From contig CAVRJA010000014.1 of the NCBI GenBank assembly GCA_963721405.1, positions 682,001 to 746,000 of the forward strand: 64,000 bases of DNA, read 5' to 3'. The translations under genes and the position numbers were made by a program. How positions within the stretch are numbered: the first letter of the stretch is position 1; every line of letters begins with the position of its first letter. The notes beneath the pieces are model-generated. The model was not told the DNA's origin, did no database searches, and was given only the letters and a program-made list of their open reading frames with translations. Below are positions 18,043 to 25,954 of the stretch, one piece after another. The stretch is from JAFNAG01 sp963721405. Its GTDB lineage: Bacteria > Acidobacteriota > UBA6911.

Positions 18043-19368
18043 TTACTTTTCCTTCGTGAAGACCCTGTCCCCATTGGCTCGTTTGATCGTCAGGAGGCCT
18101 TTCTCGGCGTCGAATTCGAAAGAGACACCGGGACCGATCGTGAATTTGTCTTCTGCTGTCGCTTCGAGCGGCACGCCGGATTGCTCACTCCCAGCCCTGA
18201 TGTAAAGCGTCGCGCCATCCAGGGTGACCGTCATCTTCGCGGGAGTACCTGGGATCGAGTAAACCCCGACGTATCGCTCCAGAACTTCCGGGCTGACGTT
18301 GACGCCCTCAAGGGTGGGAAGCTGAAACGGGCGATTCCAGTAAATGTCGAAAACGCCGCTCACGATGTTCTTCACCGGGTACATCTTCATGTTCGTCGTA
18401 TAGGCGAGCGCCAGCTTTTCTTCAGGAAAGTAATTCAGCCATGCTCCGGAACTGCCGCTCCCGCCGGTTTCCCCGTAAAGGGTTCTGCCGGCGAATTTGA
18501 AGGTTGTCATTCCCATGCCCTCGCCGTCCCTCATCGTTGTCATCTGCTTGAGGCTATCCTGAGAAACCAGTTTCAGGTCGAACAGGGCCTTGATGAATAT
18601 CGTCATGTCCTTGGGTGTTGAAAGGATCGAGCCCCCGCCGCCGGGAATGCTTAAATCGGGTTCGTTTCCCTCTCGCCAGCCGCCAATATACTTATAGGCA
18701 ATGGCCTCGTTTTTGCCGGGATCCCCCTTTCCGATGCCGACGTAGGTATCCTTGAGGCCGATCTTCGAAGTGATTCTTTCCTTCAATGCATCCGGATAGG
18801 GTTTGCCGCCTGCCTTTTCGACGACGTAACCCAAAAGGTTATAGCCCGTATTGCTGTAAGCGGTCTTGGTGTCCGGCTCAAACTCCGGTTGTCCTTTGGC
18901 GATAGCCGCGACGATTTCGTCTTTTGTTTTCGGTTGCAGATACCACCCAACGTCGGGCTGAAGAGCAGGGATACCGCTGCGATGGCTGAGCATCTGCGCG
19001 ATGGTGATTCTGCTGGCGTTCGGAATCTGCGGGAAGAATTTGTCGAGTGTGTCGGTCAGCTTGAGTTTCCCTTCCTCGACGAGCTGAAAGACCATCACTG
19101 CCGTATACACCTTTGTGATCGAGGATATCCGGTATTTCGTCGCCGCAGTGAGAGGTTTCTTTTCGGTTCCGGTGATCTGGCTGTAGCCGAAGGAGCGTGT
19201 GTAAAGAACGTTCCCGTCTTTGGCGATGGTCAGGCTGCCCATCCCCTTGTTCTTTTCGAGGATCCGATCGAAAAGCTGGTCGAGTTTCGCTTTGTCCAGC
19301 GTCTGCGCATATCCTGCAGTAAGAGATGCCAGTGTCAGTAACGCTATAAATAAAAGTTTAGCTTTCAT
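18043..19368 (-). CDS. serine hydrolase, class C beta-lactamase fold
   Basis: A 441-residue secreted hydrolase (signal peptide to about residue 21) of the beta-lactamase/D-Ala-D-Ala-carboxypeptidase-like family. The nucleophile motif SxxK is S83-I-T-K86, and the second motif Y-x-N is YSNTGYN near residue 175. The usual third motif (H/K-T/G-G) is represented by GETGGSGSSG, with Glu where His or Lys is common. The last 90 residues form a separate beta domain (YVGVYSIPGTPAKMTVTLDG). Relatives act as esterases, D-aminopeptidases or transpeptidases rather than as resistance enzymes. An AAGGAA upstream supports the start. It stands alone on the minus strand. Confidence 0.87.
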   Translation of the reverse strand: MKAKLLFIALLTLASLTAGYAQTLDKAKLDQLFDRILEKNKGMGSLTIAKDGNVLYTRSFGYSQITGTEKKPLTAATKYRISSITKVYTAVMVFQLVEEGKLKLTDTLDKFFPQIPNASRITIAQMLSHRSGIPALQPDVGWYLQPKTKDEIVAAIAKGQPEFEPDTKTAYSNTGYNLLGYVVEKAGGKPYPDALKERITSKIGLKDTYVGIGKGDPGKNEAIAYKYIGGWREGNEPDLSIPGGGGSILSTPKDMTIFIKALFDLKLVSQDSLKQMTTMRDGEGMGMTTFKFAGRTLYGETGGSGSSGAWLNYFPEEKLALAYTTNMKMYPVKNIVSGVFDIYWNRPFQLPTLEGVNVSPEVLERYVGVYSIPGTPAKMTVTLDGATLYIRAGSEQSGVPLEATAEDKFTIGPGVSFEFDAEKGLLTIKRANGDRVFTKEK

Positions 19369-19502
19369 AGTGTTTCCTTGCGGATTGTTGAATCTTCGCT
19401 GAATGGATAAGATTTAACATAATTTTGTAATTGTCACGTGTCGACCAACAGAACCGAACGCAAGTCATTGTTTTTGTTCCGCAAGCCGGTGCGGAGCCCC
19501 GG

Positions 19503-20882
19503 TCAGATCCAGCCGAACACCGGAGGGAAGACAATCACGACGGTCACCGCCCAGGCGGCGTAGACCGGCAGATAGGTCGTCTGCCAGCGTTCGATGCGCG
19601 TGAACGATCCGCGCCCTCTCAGAAACCGTATGTAGAGCACGGCGGACCACGCAAGATTGACCAGGAGAATCACGTTTTCGCCCAGGGCGGCTACGCGATT
19701 CGGGCTGAAACCAAACTCGGTAATGCGCGCAGCGATCGCCCACAACGCGACCGTGTCGGCCAGAAGCGCACTGATCACAAGAACGACCTGCAATGTGTCG
19801 AAGGGGCCCGGGGGCGCCAGGGGGTCGCGTGCGGAAATTGAATAGAGCAGTAGACCGATGACCGCCGCCAGGAGCAGGTCGAAGGCGATGAGCACATTCC
19901 GCTGGATATCGACTCCGTGTCCGGTCCACAGCACCGCAATCAGAAACGTGATCAGCATGGCGGCGAACAGCGGTGTGAAGAGACGCGTCAACACCGGCGC
20001 CATGTTTTCGATCACGCTTTGCTTCGCTTCCACCAGCCAGGATGCGATCAAGACGGCCCCGGCCCCTCCGCACGGCAGCAACCATGACCCGAAGAACGGC
20101 CCGATATTGATTCCGATGGATCTGAAGAGCATCGCCATGAACGCCATGAGAATGCCGCCGCCCAGGGCAATCAGGACATAGTAGATGGACAGCTCGCCCG
20201 AAAAGCGAATGAAATCCATGCGGCCCGCCACCTGGCTCCAGCGGCCGCCGGCGTAGGCGATGCCCACAACCAACCAGAGCGCGATCGGCAGGTGCAGCGC
20301 CGAAAGAATTTCAGTACTGCCCCTCGGGGTGAAGGGATAGACGTTGGCGAAAACGCCCGCTGCGAGGAAGCCCGCCGTCAACCAGGAGATGGTGCGTGTA
20401 TCGAGCCGTCTCTTCCAAAGAAAATAGCCAGTCAGGAGGGGCAGCACGAAGAGACTCAGATTGCGTGTGTAGAAGGCGACGTCATCAGGCCGGTGCTCAT
20501 CCAATTGCAGCCCGAAGAGCGCCGGCACCTTGATGGCCATGGCCGCGGCCACCGCAAAGCAGACCGCGACGAGAGCATCGGTCCCGCCCCACGGCGCTCG
20601 CTCCGCGGCATCCGCAGAGACGACGAGCTGCTTCCAGAGGCGCTCCGAGTGCTCGCATGCGAACTCTCTTGAGAGCGCGTCGAGCTCACCCATGCGCTTG
20701 ACCGCCACCAGGAAAGCTTCGTCCGCGGCAAGGCCCGCATTCATCAGTCCCGTGACCTGCTCGCGCAGATGATCTTCCAACTCTGCCACATCGACCGAGT
20801 GGATCGCCTGACGGCGGCGGAGATAGCTCCTCCAGTGATCGATCTGCTCCTCGAGTGAAATCGCCTGATCCGGATTCGGCAT
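19503..20882 (-). CDS. permease-prefix-domain multi-pass membrane protein
   Basis: A 459-residue protein with an N-terminal cytoplasmic helical domain (residues about 1-75, EEQIDHWRSYLRRRQ and VAELEDHLREQVTGLMNAG) of the permease-prefix type found before ADOP and related permeases, followed by roughly ten hydrophobic helices. It starts 3 bp after the PadR gene stop, so the two form an operon. The prefix domain is thought to link such membrane proteins to the PadR regulator or to assembly; the membrane part has no named substrate. It could be a stress-responsive membrane protein rather than a transporter. No ATPase is adjacent. Confidence 0.75.
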   Translation of the reverse strand: MPNPDQAISLEEQIDHWRSYLRRRQAIHSVDVAELEDHLREQVTGLMNAGLAADEAFLVAVKRMGELDALSREFACEHSERLWKQLVVSADAAERAPWGGTDALVAVCFAVAAAMAIKVPALFGLQLDEHRPDDVAFYTRNLSLFVLPLLTGYFLWKRRLDTRTISWLTAGFLAAGVFANVYPFTPRGSTEILSALHLPIALWLVVGIAYAGGRWSQVAGRMDFIRFSGELSIYYVLIALGGGILMAFMAMLFRSIGINIGPFFGSWLLPCGGAGAVLIASWLVEAKQSVIENMAPVLTRLFTPLFAAMLITFLIAVLWTGHGVDIQRNVLIAFDLLLAAVIGLLLYSISARDPLAPPGPFDTLQVVLVISALLADTVALWAIAARITEFGFSPNRVAALGENVILLVNLAWSAVLYIRFLRGRGSFTRIERWQTTYLPVYAAWAVTVVIVFPPVFGWI

Positions 20883-20885
20883 TGT

Positions 20886-21260
20886 TCAGGCCTCCTCTGG
20901 CATTATTTCAGCGGGCGGCGGGACTACCACGGAGAGCACCTGCCAGATGCCCCGCAACGCGCCATCCACTGCCTGCCATTGCCGGCGTTCATGATCGAGC
21001 TGATTCCGTCCCCGGGAGGTGATCCGGTAGTACTTGCGACGACGGCCGCTCTCCGCAATTTCCCACCGCGCCTCGACGTGGCCGAGCCGCTCGAGCCGAT
21101 GCAAAACGGGGTAGAGCATCCCATCCGTCCACTCAAGGTGCCCGCGAGACAACTCCCGGACCCGCTGGATGATGGCGTAGCCGTAGCTGTCCCCCTCGGC
21201 TAGAATCGCCAAAACCATTGGGGTCGAGGAAGCGGCAATCAGATCCTTGTTGATCTCCAT
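20886..21260 (-). CDS. PadR family transcriptional regulator
   Basis: A 124-residue winged-helix regulator. The PadR N-domain is clear: TPMVLAILAEGDSYGYAI, then LSRGHLEWTDGMLYPVLHRL, RLGHVEARW and RRRKYYRIT, which form the recognition helix and wing. A short C-terminal helix follows (RNQLDHERRQWQAVDGALR), as in the small PadR subgroup. It is the first gene of a two-gene unit with the permease-prefix membrane protein and probably represses it. An imperfect palindrome at 21318-21338, upstream of its start, is a candidate operator. The inducer is unknown. Confidence 0.92.
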   Translation of the reverse strand: MEINKDLIAASSTPMVLAILAEGDSYGYAIIQRVRELSRGHLEWTDGMLYPVLHRLERLGHVEARWEIAESGRRRKYYRITSRGRNQLDHERRQWQAVDGALRGIWQVLSVVVPPPAEIMPEEA

Positions 21261-21317
21261 GGTTCACCTGGTATTGGGGCGGCGATATCTCGAATCCCAA
21301 ACTTTACCTGGGGCATT

Positions 21318-21338
21318 ATGCATAGCAGCTCTATGTAT
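21318..21338. promoter_or_regulatory. candidate PadR operator palindrome
   Basis: ATGCATAG (21318-21325) and CTATGTAT (21331-21338) are inverted half-sites with one mismatch and a 5-bp spacer, 58 bp upstream of the PadR start and 56 bp upstream of the divergent PHP gene. PadR operators often contain ATGT/ACAT-type arms, so it could regulate both directions. A second inverted pair, CGATATCTCG (near 21283) with CCGAGATATTGC (near 21357), frames it. Confidence 0.4.
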
Positions 21339-21393
21339 GTCAACAAAGAATCTGGTCCGAGATATTGCCTGAATTTGCAGCGCGGATAAAGTT

Positions 21394-22263
21394 ATGATCG
21401 CATGCCGGCTCGTCTCTATCATCCTCTTATTGCTTGCCATCGCAACGGGCACAATAGCCGATCGGCCCAGGATCAATCCAGGCCTCGCGATCGGCGGCTA
21501 TCGCGTCCTCGCCGCTGACTTCCACATGCACAGTTCGACCTGGAGCGACGGTGCATTGACGCCCTGGGGGCTCGTCCTGGAAGCTGAACGACAGGGGCTC
21601 GATGCAATAGCAATCACAGGACACAATCAGATCTCCGACAGCAAGCTCGGCCGATGGTTCGCCGGCCTCGTGAGAGGCCCCACCGTTCTGGCGGGGCAAG
21701 AAATCATCGCGCCCGGACATCACCTGATAGCGGTGGGGACGGACACGGTCGTGAACTGGCGTCAGAACGTAGCCGGCCAGATCGACGATGTGCATCGGCA
21801 GGGCGGAGTTGCGATTGCCGCGCATCCATTGCGGTCTTACTGGCCAGCCTACGACCGGGCTGCAATGCAGCTGCTGGACGGGGCGGAGATATGCCATCCG
21901 CTGATTTCTGGACGCCCGGACTACCAGCGCGAGCTGGAGGAGTTCGCGACGCGCGCGCCGGTGGCCGCTATCGGTTCCTCGGATTTCCATGGCCTGGGCC
22001 GCTTGGGCATGTGCCGCACGTACGTCTTCGCGCGTGACAACAGCGCGGAAGCAATTCTCGATGCCCTGCGCGCCCACCGCACCGTCGTCTACGGGCTCGA
22101 AGGAAAGGCCTATGGCGATCAATCGCTGGTGCAACTCGCCGCAGAGCATCCGGAACTCCGGGAGGCCGCTCTTTCGGGCGCGCCCGTTGGCCGGCTGGAC
22201 TGGATGAGCCGAGTGTGCGGTGTGTTCGGACTGGCCGGCTTGATCCTCATTGCGAAACGTTGA
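21394..22263 (+). CDS. PHP-domain metal-dependent phosphoesterase
   Basis: A 289-residue protein with an N-terminal hydrophobic segment (residues 5-22) followed directly by the PHP motif I, ADFHMHSSTWSDG, whose His pair binds metal. Further PHP motifs are ITGHNQ, GQEII and SSDFHGLG. A second hydrophobic stretch, VFGLAGLILIAKR, ends the protein, so both termini may insert in the membrane. PHP proteins hydrolyse phosphoesters (for example 3',5'-nucleoside bisphosphates, histidinol phosphate); an exported member would act on extracytoplasmic substrates. It is divergent from the PadR operon and shares its 133-bp control region. Exact substrate unknown. Confidence 0.82.
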   Translation: MIACRLVSIILLLLAIATGTIADRPRINPGLAIGGYRVLAADFHMHSSTWSDGALTPWGLVLEAERQGLDAIAITGHNQISDSKLGRWFAGLVRGPTVLAGQEIIAPGHHLIAVGTDTVVNWRQNVAGQIDDVHRQGGVAIAAHPLRSYWPAYDRAAMQLLDGAEICHPLISGRPDYQRELEEFATRAPVAAIGSSDFHGLGRLGMCRTYVFARDNSAEAILDALRAHRTVVYGLEGKAYGDQSLVQLAAEHPELREAALSGAPVGRLDWMSRVCGVFGLAGLILIAKR

Positions 22264-22398
22264 CAATCACTGGCAGACGGTTGAACAAATCCTGCTTGCT
22301 TCAGGGCGTGGGGACTTGTTCGAGTATGCGTTGACCGCCCGGAACCATTCTAATCTCTACACAACAGACTCACAAATAGACAAGCGTCAATAATTCTC

Positions 22399-22427
22399 TT
22401 GACAAAATTCAGACAGCGGTCTAAAAA
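22399..22427 (+). promoter_or_regulatory. predicted promoter with operator palindrome for the BlaI-type gene
   Basis: TTGACA (22399-22404) and TAAAAA (22422-22427) are 17 bp apart. The palindrome AGAC-AGCG-GTCT (22411-22422) sits in the spacer, as expected for an autorepressing BlaI/MecI-type regulator. This places the transcript start near 22435 and argues for the ATG at 22477 as the translation start. Confidence 0.5.
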
Positions 22428-22476
22428 CAAGCTGGTCACCGTGCTTCTGCAATTTACAATCCAGCGAGACACTCCT

Positions 22477-22869
22477 ATGAGCGGAACAGAAATTCCGACT
22501 GCGGAACTCGAAGTCCTGGCGTGCCTGAAACGGTTGGGCATGTCGACTGCGCGGCAGATCCGCGAGACAATGCTCCCATTCCGTCCTAGGGCTCACGGGT
22601 CGGTGGTTACTTTGCTCACCCGGCTGGAATCGAAGAATCTGGTCACCAAAACCAAGGGGCCAGTCGGGAAGGCCTTTGTGTACAGCGTGACCGGAACGGC
22701 CGGCAAGGTATACCGAAACGTGCTTCACCGCTTTCTGCATCGCGTGTTCGGCGGCGACAGCATGCAGCTTGTGGCGTCGGTGTTCGAGACCAAGCCACCG
22801 GACCAGAAGCAACTCCAAGAACTGGAACAGCTGGTCGCAGACCTCAAGGCGAAAGCGCGCAGGAAGTGA
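22477..22869 (+). CDS. BlaI/MecI/CopY-family transcriptional repressor
   Basis: A 130-residue winged-helix repressor: PTAELEVLACLKRLGMSTARQIRE forms the helix-turn-helix and GSVVTLLTRLESKNLVTKT the recognition helix, with FVYSVT the wing. The C-terminal half (about 75-130) is the dimerisation and protease-cleavage region, ending in a basic tail. The frame is open 26 codons further upstream, but a promoter lies there, so the start at 22477 is preferred. In the family, the partner BlaR1/MecR1 membrane protease relieves repression; the gene 39 bp downstream is the beginning of such a protein but is truncated, so this repressor may now be uninducible. Confidence 0.85.
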   Translation: MSGTEIPTAELEVLACLKRLGMSTARQIRETMLPFRPRAHGSVVTLLTRLESKNLVTKTKGPVGKAFVYSVTGTAGKVYRNVLHRFLHRVFGGDSMQLVASVFETKPPDQKQLQELEQLVADLKAKARRK

Positions 22870-22908
22870 GGAACCGTAGCACTATTGAATATGTAATGGG
22901 TGGACGGC

Positions 22909-23256
22909 ATGATCGAGTTCGTCAACTCCAGTGCTGAGACCTGGTTCCGTTACATGACGAGTGCGACACTGCAGGCAGTCGGGCTGGCACTGCTGGTTCT
23001 CACCGTGGTATCGCTCGGCCGTCGGGTCTCACCTGCTCTGCGCCATGCGCTGCTGATGCTGGCTCTCCTGAAGTTCGCGATTCCACCGACTCTCTCGCTG
23101 CCCACGGGCCTGTTTAGCCGCATTAATCCCAACTCCTCTACCGAACCGGCACTTGCGATTCCTTACTTCGCTCCAATCGCGCCCGTGGTCGAAGACGCTC
23201 TTTGGCCACCGTCACAAGAAACCATGACTGCGATGCCTGCCGCGGCTCAAAGGTAA
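22909..23256 (+). pseudogene. truncated BlaR1/M56 membrane peptidase gene
   Basis: About 115 residues: MIEFVNSSAETWFRYM, then TSATLQAVGLALLVLTVVSLGR and RVSPALRHALLMLALLKFAIPP. This is the characteristic N-terminal pair of membrane segments of BlaR1/MecR1-type M56 peptidases. The catalytic HExxH domain and sensor region, which make intact members over 400 residues, are absent; the frame ends after a non-conserved 45-residue stretch. It follows the BlaI-type repressor gene in the usual order. The truncated product could at most be a membrane stub. The following 300 bp contain no continuation of the gene. Confidence 0.72.
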
Positions 23257-23553
23257 TGAACCAAGTGTACAGTAAACCGGACAAGTGATTCGGCCCGCTC
23301 GGGTTTTCTAGCGTAGCCATTGCAGTTATTCACGGGCTTATCCCCGCCAAATCCCACCTTTAGGGTCAGCGAGCTTTTGCCGCATCGGCGACGGCTGTGG
23401 CTCCCTTGACGCATAGGTGTGAGCAAACCCGTCGGGTGGCTGAAAACGGCACAGGATCGGGCAAACGATCCAATCCCCAGGACTATTCCCGGGTCACCTT
23501 GCGTAACCTCCGAGGCTCCCGCACAATGGTAATTTGTTTCAAGGAGGATCAAG
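23257..23553. other. intergenic stretch after the blaR1 break, possible IS end remnant
   Basis: No continuing M56 coding sequence was found in any frame. The minus strand of 23257-23410 is an open, unrelated stretch that ends exactly where the M56 homology stops, which would fit insertion or recombination at this point. No terminal inverted repeat or transposase could be recognised. The last 30 bp contain an AAGGAGG (23540-23546) serving the next gene. Confidence 0.4.
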
Positions 23554-24819
23554 ATGATTGCTTCACGTTTTTTGAGACCGCTCGGCTTGGGCGTATTGTT
23601 GGTTGTCGGTTGCTCTGCCGTCTGGGCTGCCGATTTGTGCGTTGACGCGTCCGGCAAGAACGGATGTTTTAAGACCATCAACTCCGCTGTGGCTTCTGCC
23701 GCCAGCGGTGATGTTATTCGTGTCGCCAAGGGGATCTATCACGAAGACGTCGTGATCGGCATCCCGCTTTCCCTTCTCGGCGAAAGTTCCGAAAACACGA
23801 TCATCGACGCCACCGGGTTGGATAACGGGGTCAACGTCGATGGCCACGCTAATCCAAGTCTGATTCACGTGATCGTCAGTGGATTCACCGTTCGCAACGC
23901 CAACCTGCAGGGCATCCTGGCGACTGACGCCTCGGAAGTGACGATCTCCAACAACCACGTCACAGGCAACGACGCGAACCTGCAGCCCTTTGCCCCGGGC
24001 GGGCCCGTCTGCCCCGGGTTGCCCTCATATTTCGAGGCTGGCGAGGGTTTCGATTGCGGTGAGGGCATTCACCTTAGCGGTGTCCATCACTCGACGGTTG
24101 CCGACAACCTGGTAGAACGCAATGCGGGCGGGATCCTGATCAGCGACGACACTGGCCCAAACCATGACAACCTGATCTCGGGAAACGTGGTGTCGGACAA
24201 TCCCTTCGATTGCGGGATCACCATCGCTTCACATCACTTCAATCTCGGGCCCACCGATCCGTCGGTAGGCATTTACCACAATACCATCATCGGAAATACT
24301 TCGGCTCGAAACGGCCTGTCAACCGGCGAGGGGGCCGGGGTAGGCATCTTCGCGGGTCCGCCGGGCGCTCAGAACAACAACAACGTGATAGCGAACAACA
24401 TCCTTACGGGCAATGCACTGCCCGGCGTCGCGTTCCATACCCATGCCCCCTTCCAGAGCCTGAACGGCCATCTCGTAGTCGGCAACCAGATTTCGGGCAA
24501 CGGGCCGGACAGTGATCCCGGGACTACGGTCCCCACAGGCATTTCGGTCTTCAGCCCAGTTGTTCCGTTGACCGGAATCGTGCTCTCGCAGAACATCATC
24601 AAGGGGGAAGGGATTGACATCGCAGTCAACGCACCAGGCGCGGTTGAGGTGCGTTTCAACTCGCTGCTCGGGAATGTCGGCATCGACAACATCGGCACAG
24701 CCGCGATCAATGCTGCTGCGAACTGGTGGAAGTGCTCTGGCGGGCCCGGTGCCAATGGATGTTCCGCGGTAGTCGGCAGCGGCGTCGCCATCCAACCCTG
24801 GCTGGTCAAGCCATTCTGA
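23554..24819 (+). CDS. secreted right-handed beta-helix (PbH1/NosD-like) protein
   Basis: A 421-residue exported protein with signal peptide (to about residue 24). It has the CVDASGKNGCFKTINSAVASA opening found in DUF1565/pectate-lyase-like beta-helix proteins, followed by regularly spaced rungs such as VTISNNHVTGN, STVADNLVERNAGGI, NLISGNVVSDNPF and NNNVIANNILTGNA, i.e. parallel beta-helix repeats over about residues 60-370. It ends with a Trp-rich closing segment (AANWWKCSGGPGANGC). The fold is used by polysaccharide lyases, surface carbohydrate enzymes and NosD-type proteins; no catalytic acid pattern was assignable. AAGGAGG just upstream fixes the start. It appears monocistronic. Confidence 0.85.
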   Translation: MIASRFLRPLGLGVLLVVGCSAVWAADLCVDASGKNGCFKTINSAVASAASGDVIRVAKGIYHEDVVIGIPLSLLGESSENTIIDATGLDNGVNVDGHANPSLIHVIVSGFTVRNANLQGILATDASEVTISNNHVTGNDANLQPFAPGGPVCPGLPSYFEAGEGFDCGEGIHLSGVHHSTVADNLVERNAGGILISDDTGPNHDNLISGNVVSDNPFDCGITIASHHFNLGPTDPSVGIYHNTIIGNTSARNGLSTGEGAGVGIFAGPPGAQNNNNVIANNILTGNALPGVAFHTHAPFQSLNGHLVVGNQISGNGPDSDPGTTVPTGISVFSPVVPLTGIVLSQNIIKGEGIDIAVNAPGAVEVRFNSLLGNVGIDNIGTAAINAAANWWKCSGGPGANGCSAVVGSGVAIQPWLVKPF

Positions 24820-25118
24820 CATGGATAGCCGGTGGGCGGCGGACAGTCCGAATAGACTTGCCTTGAATCACATCTGCGAGGAGTTCCGGTCGATTTCCGG
24901 TCAGTCCGCTGCCGCAATCCAGATGTCACAGTCGGCCTGCCTTCGAAACCGCCGACAGGATGTGAAAAGGGCGTCAGATAACCGAAAAGTGGGGCGAGGT
25001 GCCGGGAGTGATCAACGTCAACTACATTGACTGCCCTCTCCCACCTTGAAAAGTGAGGTGACAAACTGGTGAAGCAGCGGATTTGGCCATGGAGAGAGGA
25101 CTAAAATTCACATGTATG

Positions 25119-25213
25119 CCACATAACCTGCCAATCATGCTGCCCGCTTGGATCTAACTATAACAAGGCTTGGGAGTTGCAGGCGCGTGCACAGATTGGA
25201 CCGGTTATGTGCG
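25119..25213. repeat. 95-bp inverted-repeat structure
   Basis: CACATAACC followed by CCAAT on the left (25119-25136) is mirrored on the right (25194-25213) as ATTGG followed by GGTTATGTG; the arms pair with small bulges around a 57-bp centre. A further ACATAACCC occurs at 25222. Could be the folded scar of a small mobile element or an attC-like site, but the integron core rules are not fully met. Confidence 0.45.
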
Positions 25214-25530
25214 CTACCAGTACATAACCCATTAGCGAGCGAAAAAGGGGTTGGTGCCGATTTGCTCCATCCGGAATAGGAGAAAACAACGAATCAGCTC
25301 CGCCACCGCCTTGCAGGCTGCCCCTTGATGCCCGCCAGCTTCCCGGTCGCAGGCCTGATGTTGACTGTGGCCGTCTGCTCCGGGGATCCCAGGAGGGTGA
25401 CAACTGCTTTTGAGTCTCACTCGCCGATCCCCGCATCACGGACGGTCAGAAATGCCAAGCGGGCAATCTTCTCAAGCTTTGCGACAGAAACTGATTCAAA
25501 CCATGCCACAGCCTGTCCCCTTGTCAAATG

Positions 25531-25565
25531 GGGTCGGACCGACCCTTCCAAGCGGAAATTTCCGC
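25531..25565. promoter_or_regulatory. two adjacent perfect palindromes before the PilZ gene
   Basis: GGGTCGG-A-CCGACCC (25531-25545) and GCGGAAATTTCCGC (25552-25565) are both perfect and lie 36-70 bp upstream of the PilZ start. They could be a regulator-binding pair or the end of a dispersed repeat (CCCC...GGGG arms lie just before). Confidence 0.4.
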
Positions 25566-25600
25566 TAAGGTATTGCTGGCAAAGGGCCGATTCATCGCAT

Positions 25601-25903
25601 ATGAACAAGCGAAGCCGCGTGCGTTTCCGGACCGACATGACCGTGAAGGTAACCTGCCTGAACACTCCCGGCTCCTCTATCAAAGGGAGGCTGGCGAACC
25701 TCTCGGCTCATGGTCTGAGCATCATCTTGAGCCGCACGCTGCCCGAAGGGGCCGCGGTCAAGGTCGAGTGGGGAGATACCAGCTTTATGGGTGAATTGGT
25801 ATATTGCAATCCTCACGGGAACGAATTTATCGCGGGATTGAAGGTGGAAGAACCGGTTTATGATTCCGGCAGAGTCGCTCAGACCGAGAAGCGGTTGAGC
25901 TGA
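25601..25903 (+). CDS. PilZ-domain protein
   Basis: A 100-residue single-domain protein: MNKRSRVRFRTDMTVKVTC begins with the basic R-x3-R-like region used for cyclic-di-GMP binding, and GRLANLSAHGLSIILS provides the (D/N)xSxxG motif. The rest (LPEGAAVKVEWGDTSFMGELV) is the beta-barrel. So it probably binds c-di-GMP and acts as a small effector. Upstream open frame lacks PilZ sequence, so the ATG at 25601 is taken. It is convergent with the sigma factor gene that follows. Target unknown. Confidence 0.8.
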   Translation: MNKRSRVRFRTDMTVKVTCLNTPGSSIKGRLANLSAHGLSIILSRTLPEGAAVKVEWGDTSFMGELVYCNPHGNEFIAGLKVEEPVYDSGRVAQTEKRLS

Positions 25904-25954
25904 CCCCTTCACGCGCGCCATCGCAGCCTTACTTGGGATCCACCTACCTAAGCG

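Larger units (their letters stand above)
24820..25600. other. 780-bp intergenic region with inverted repeats
   Basis: No gene was recognised. It holds an inverted repeat pair at 25119-25136 and 25194-25213 and, nearer the PilZ gene, two perfect palindromes at 25531-25545 and 25552-25565 (see separate entries). Short open frames here lack recognisable sequence or a ribosome site. Confidence 0.5.

Noticed and set aside
23247..23729. Minus-strand 160-residue frame spanning the blaR1 break as a transposase remnant
   Set aside because: No DDE or helix-turn-helix motif could be recognised; kept only as an unexplained stretch.
25119..25213. Integron attC site
   Set aside because: Outer dyad resembles one, but the RYYYAAC/GTTRRRY core sites are not both present and no integrase or cassette array is seen.
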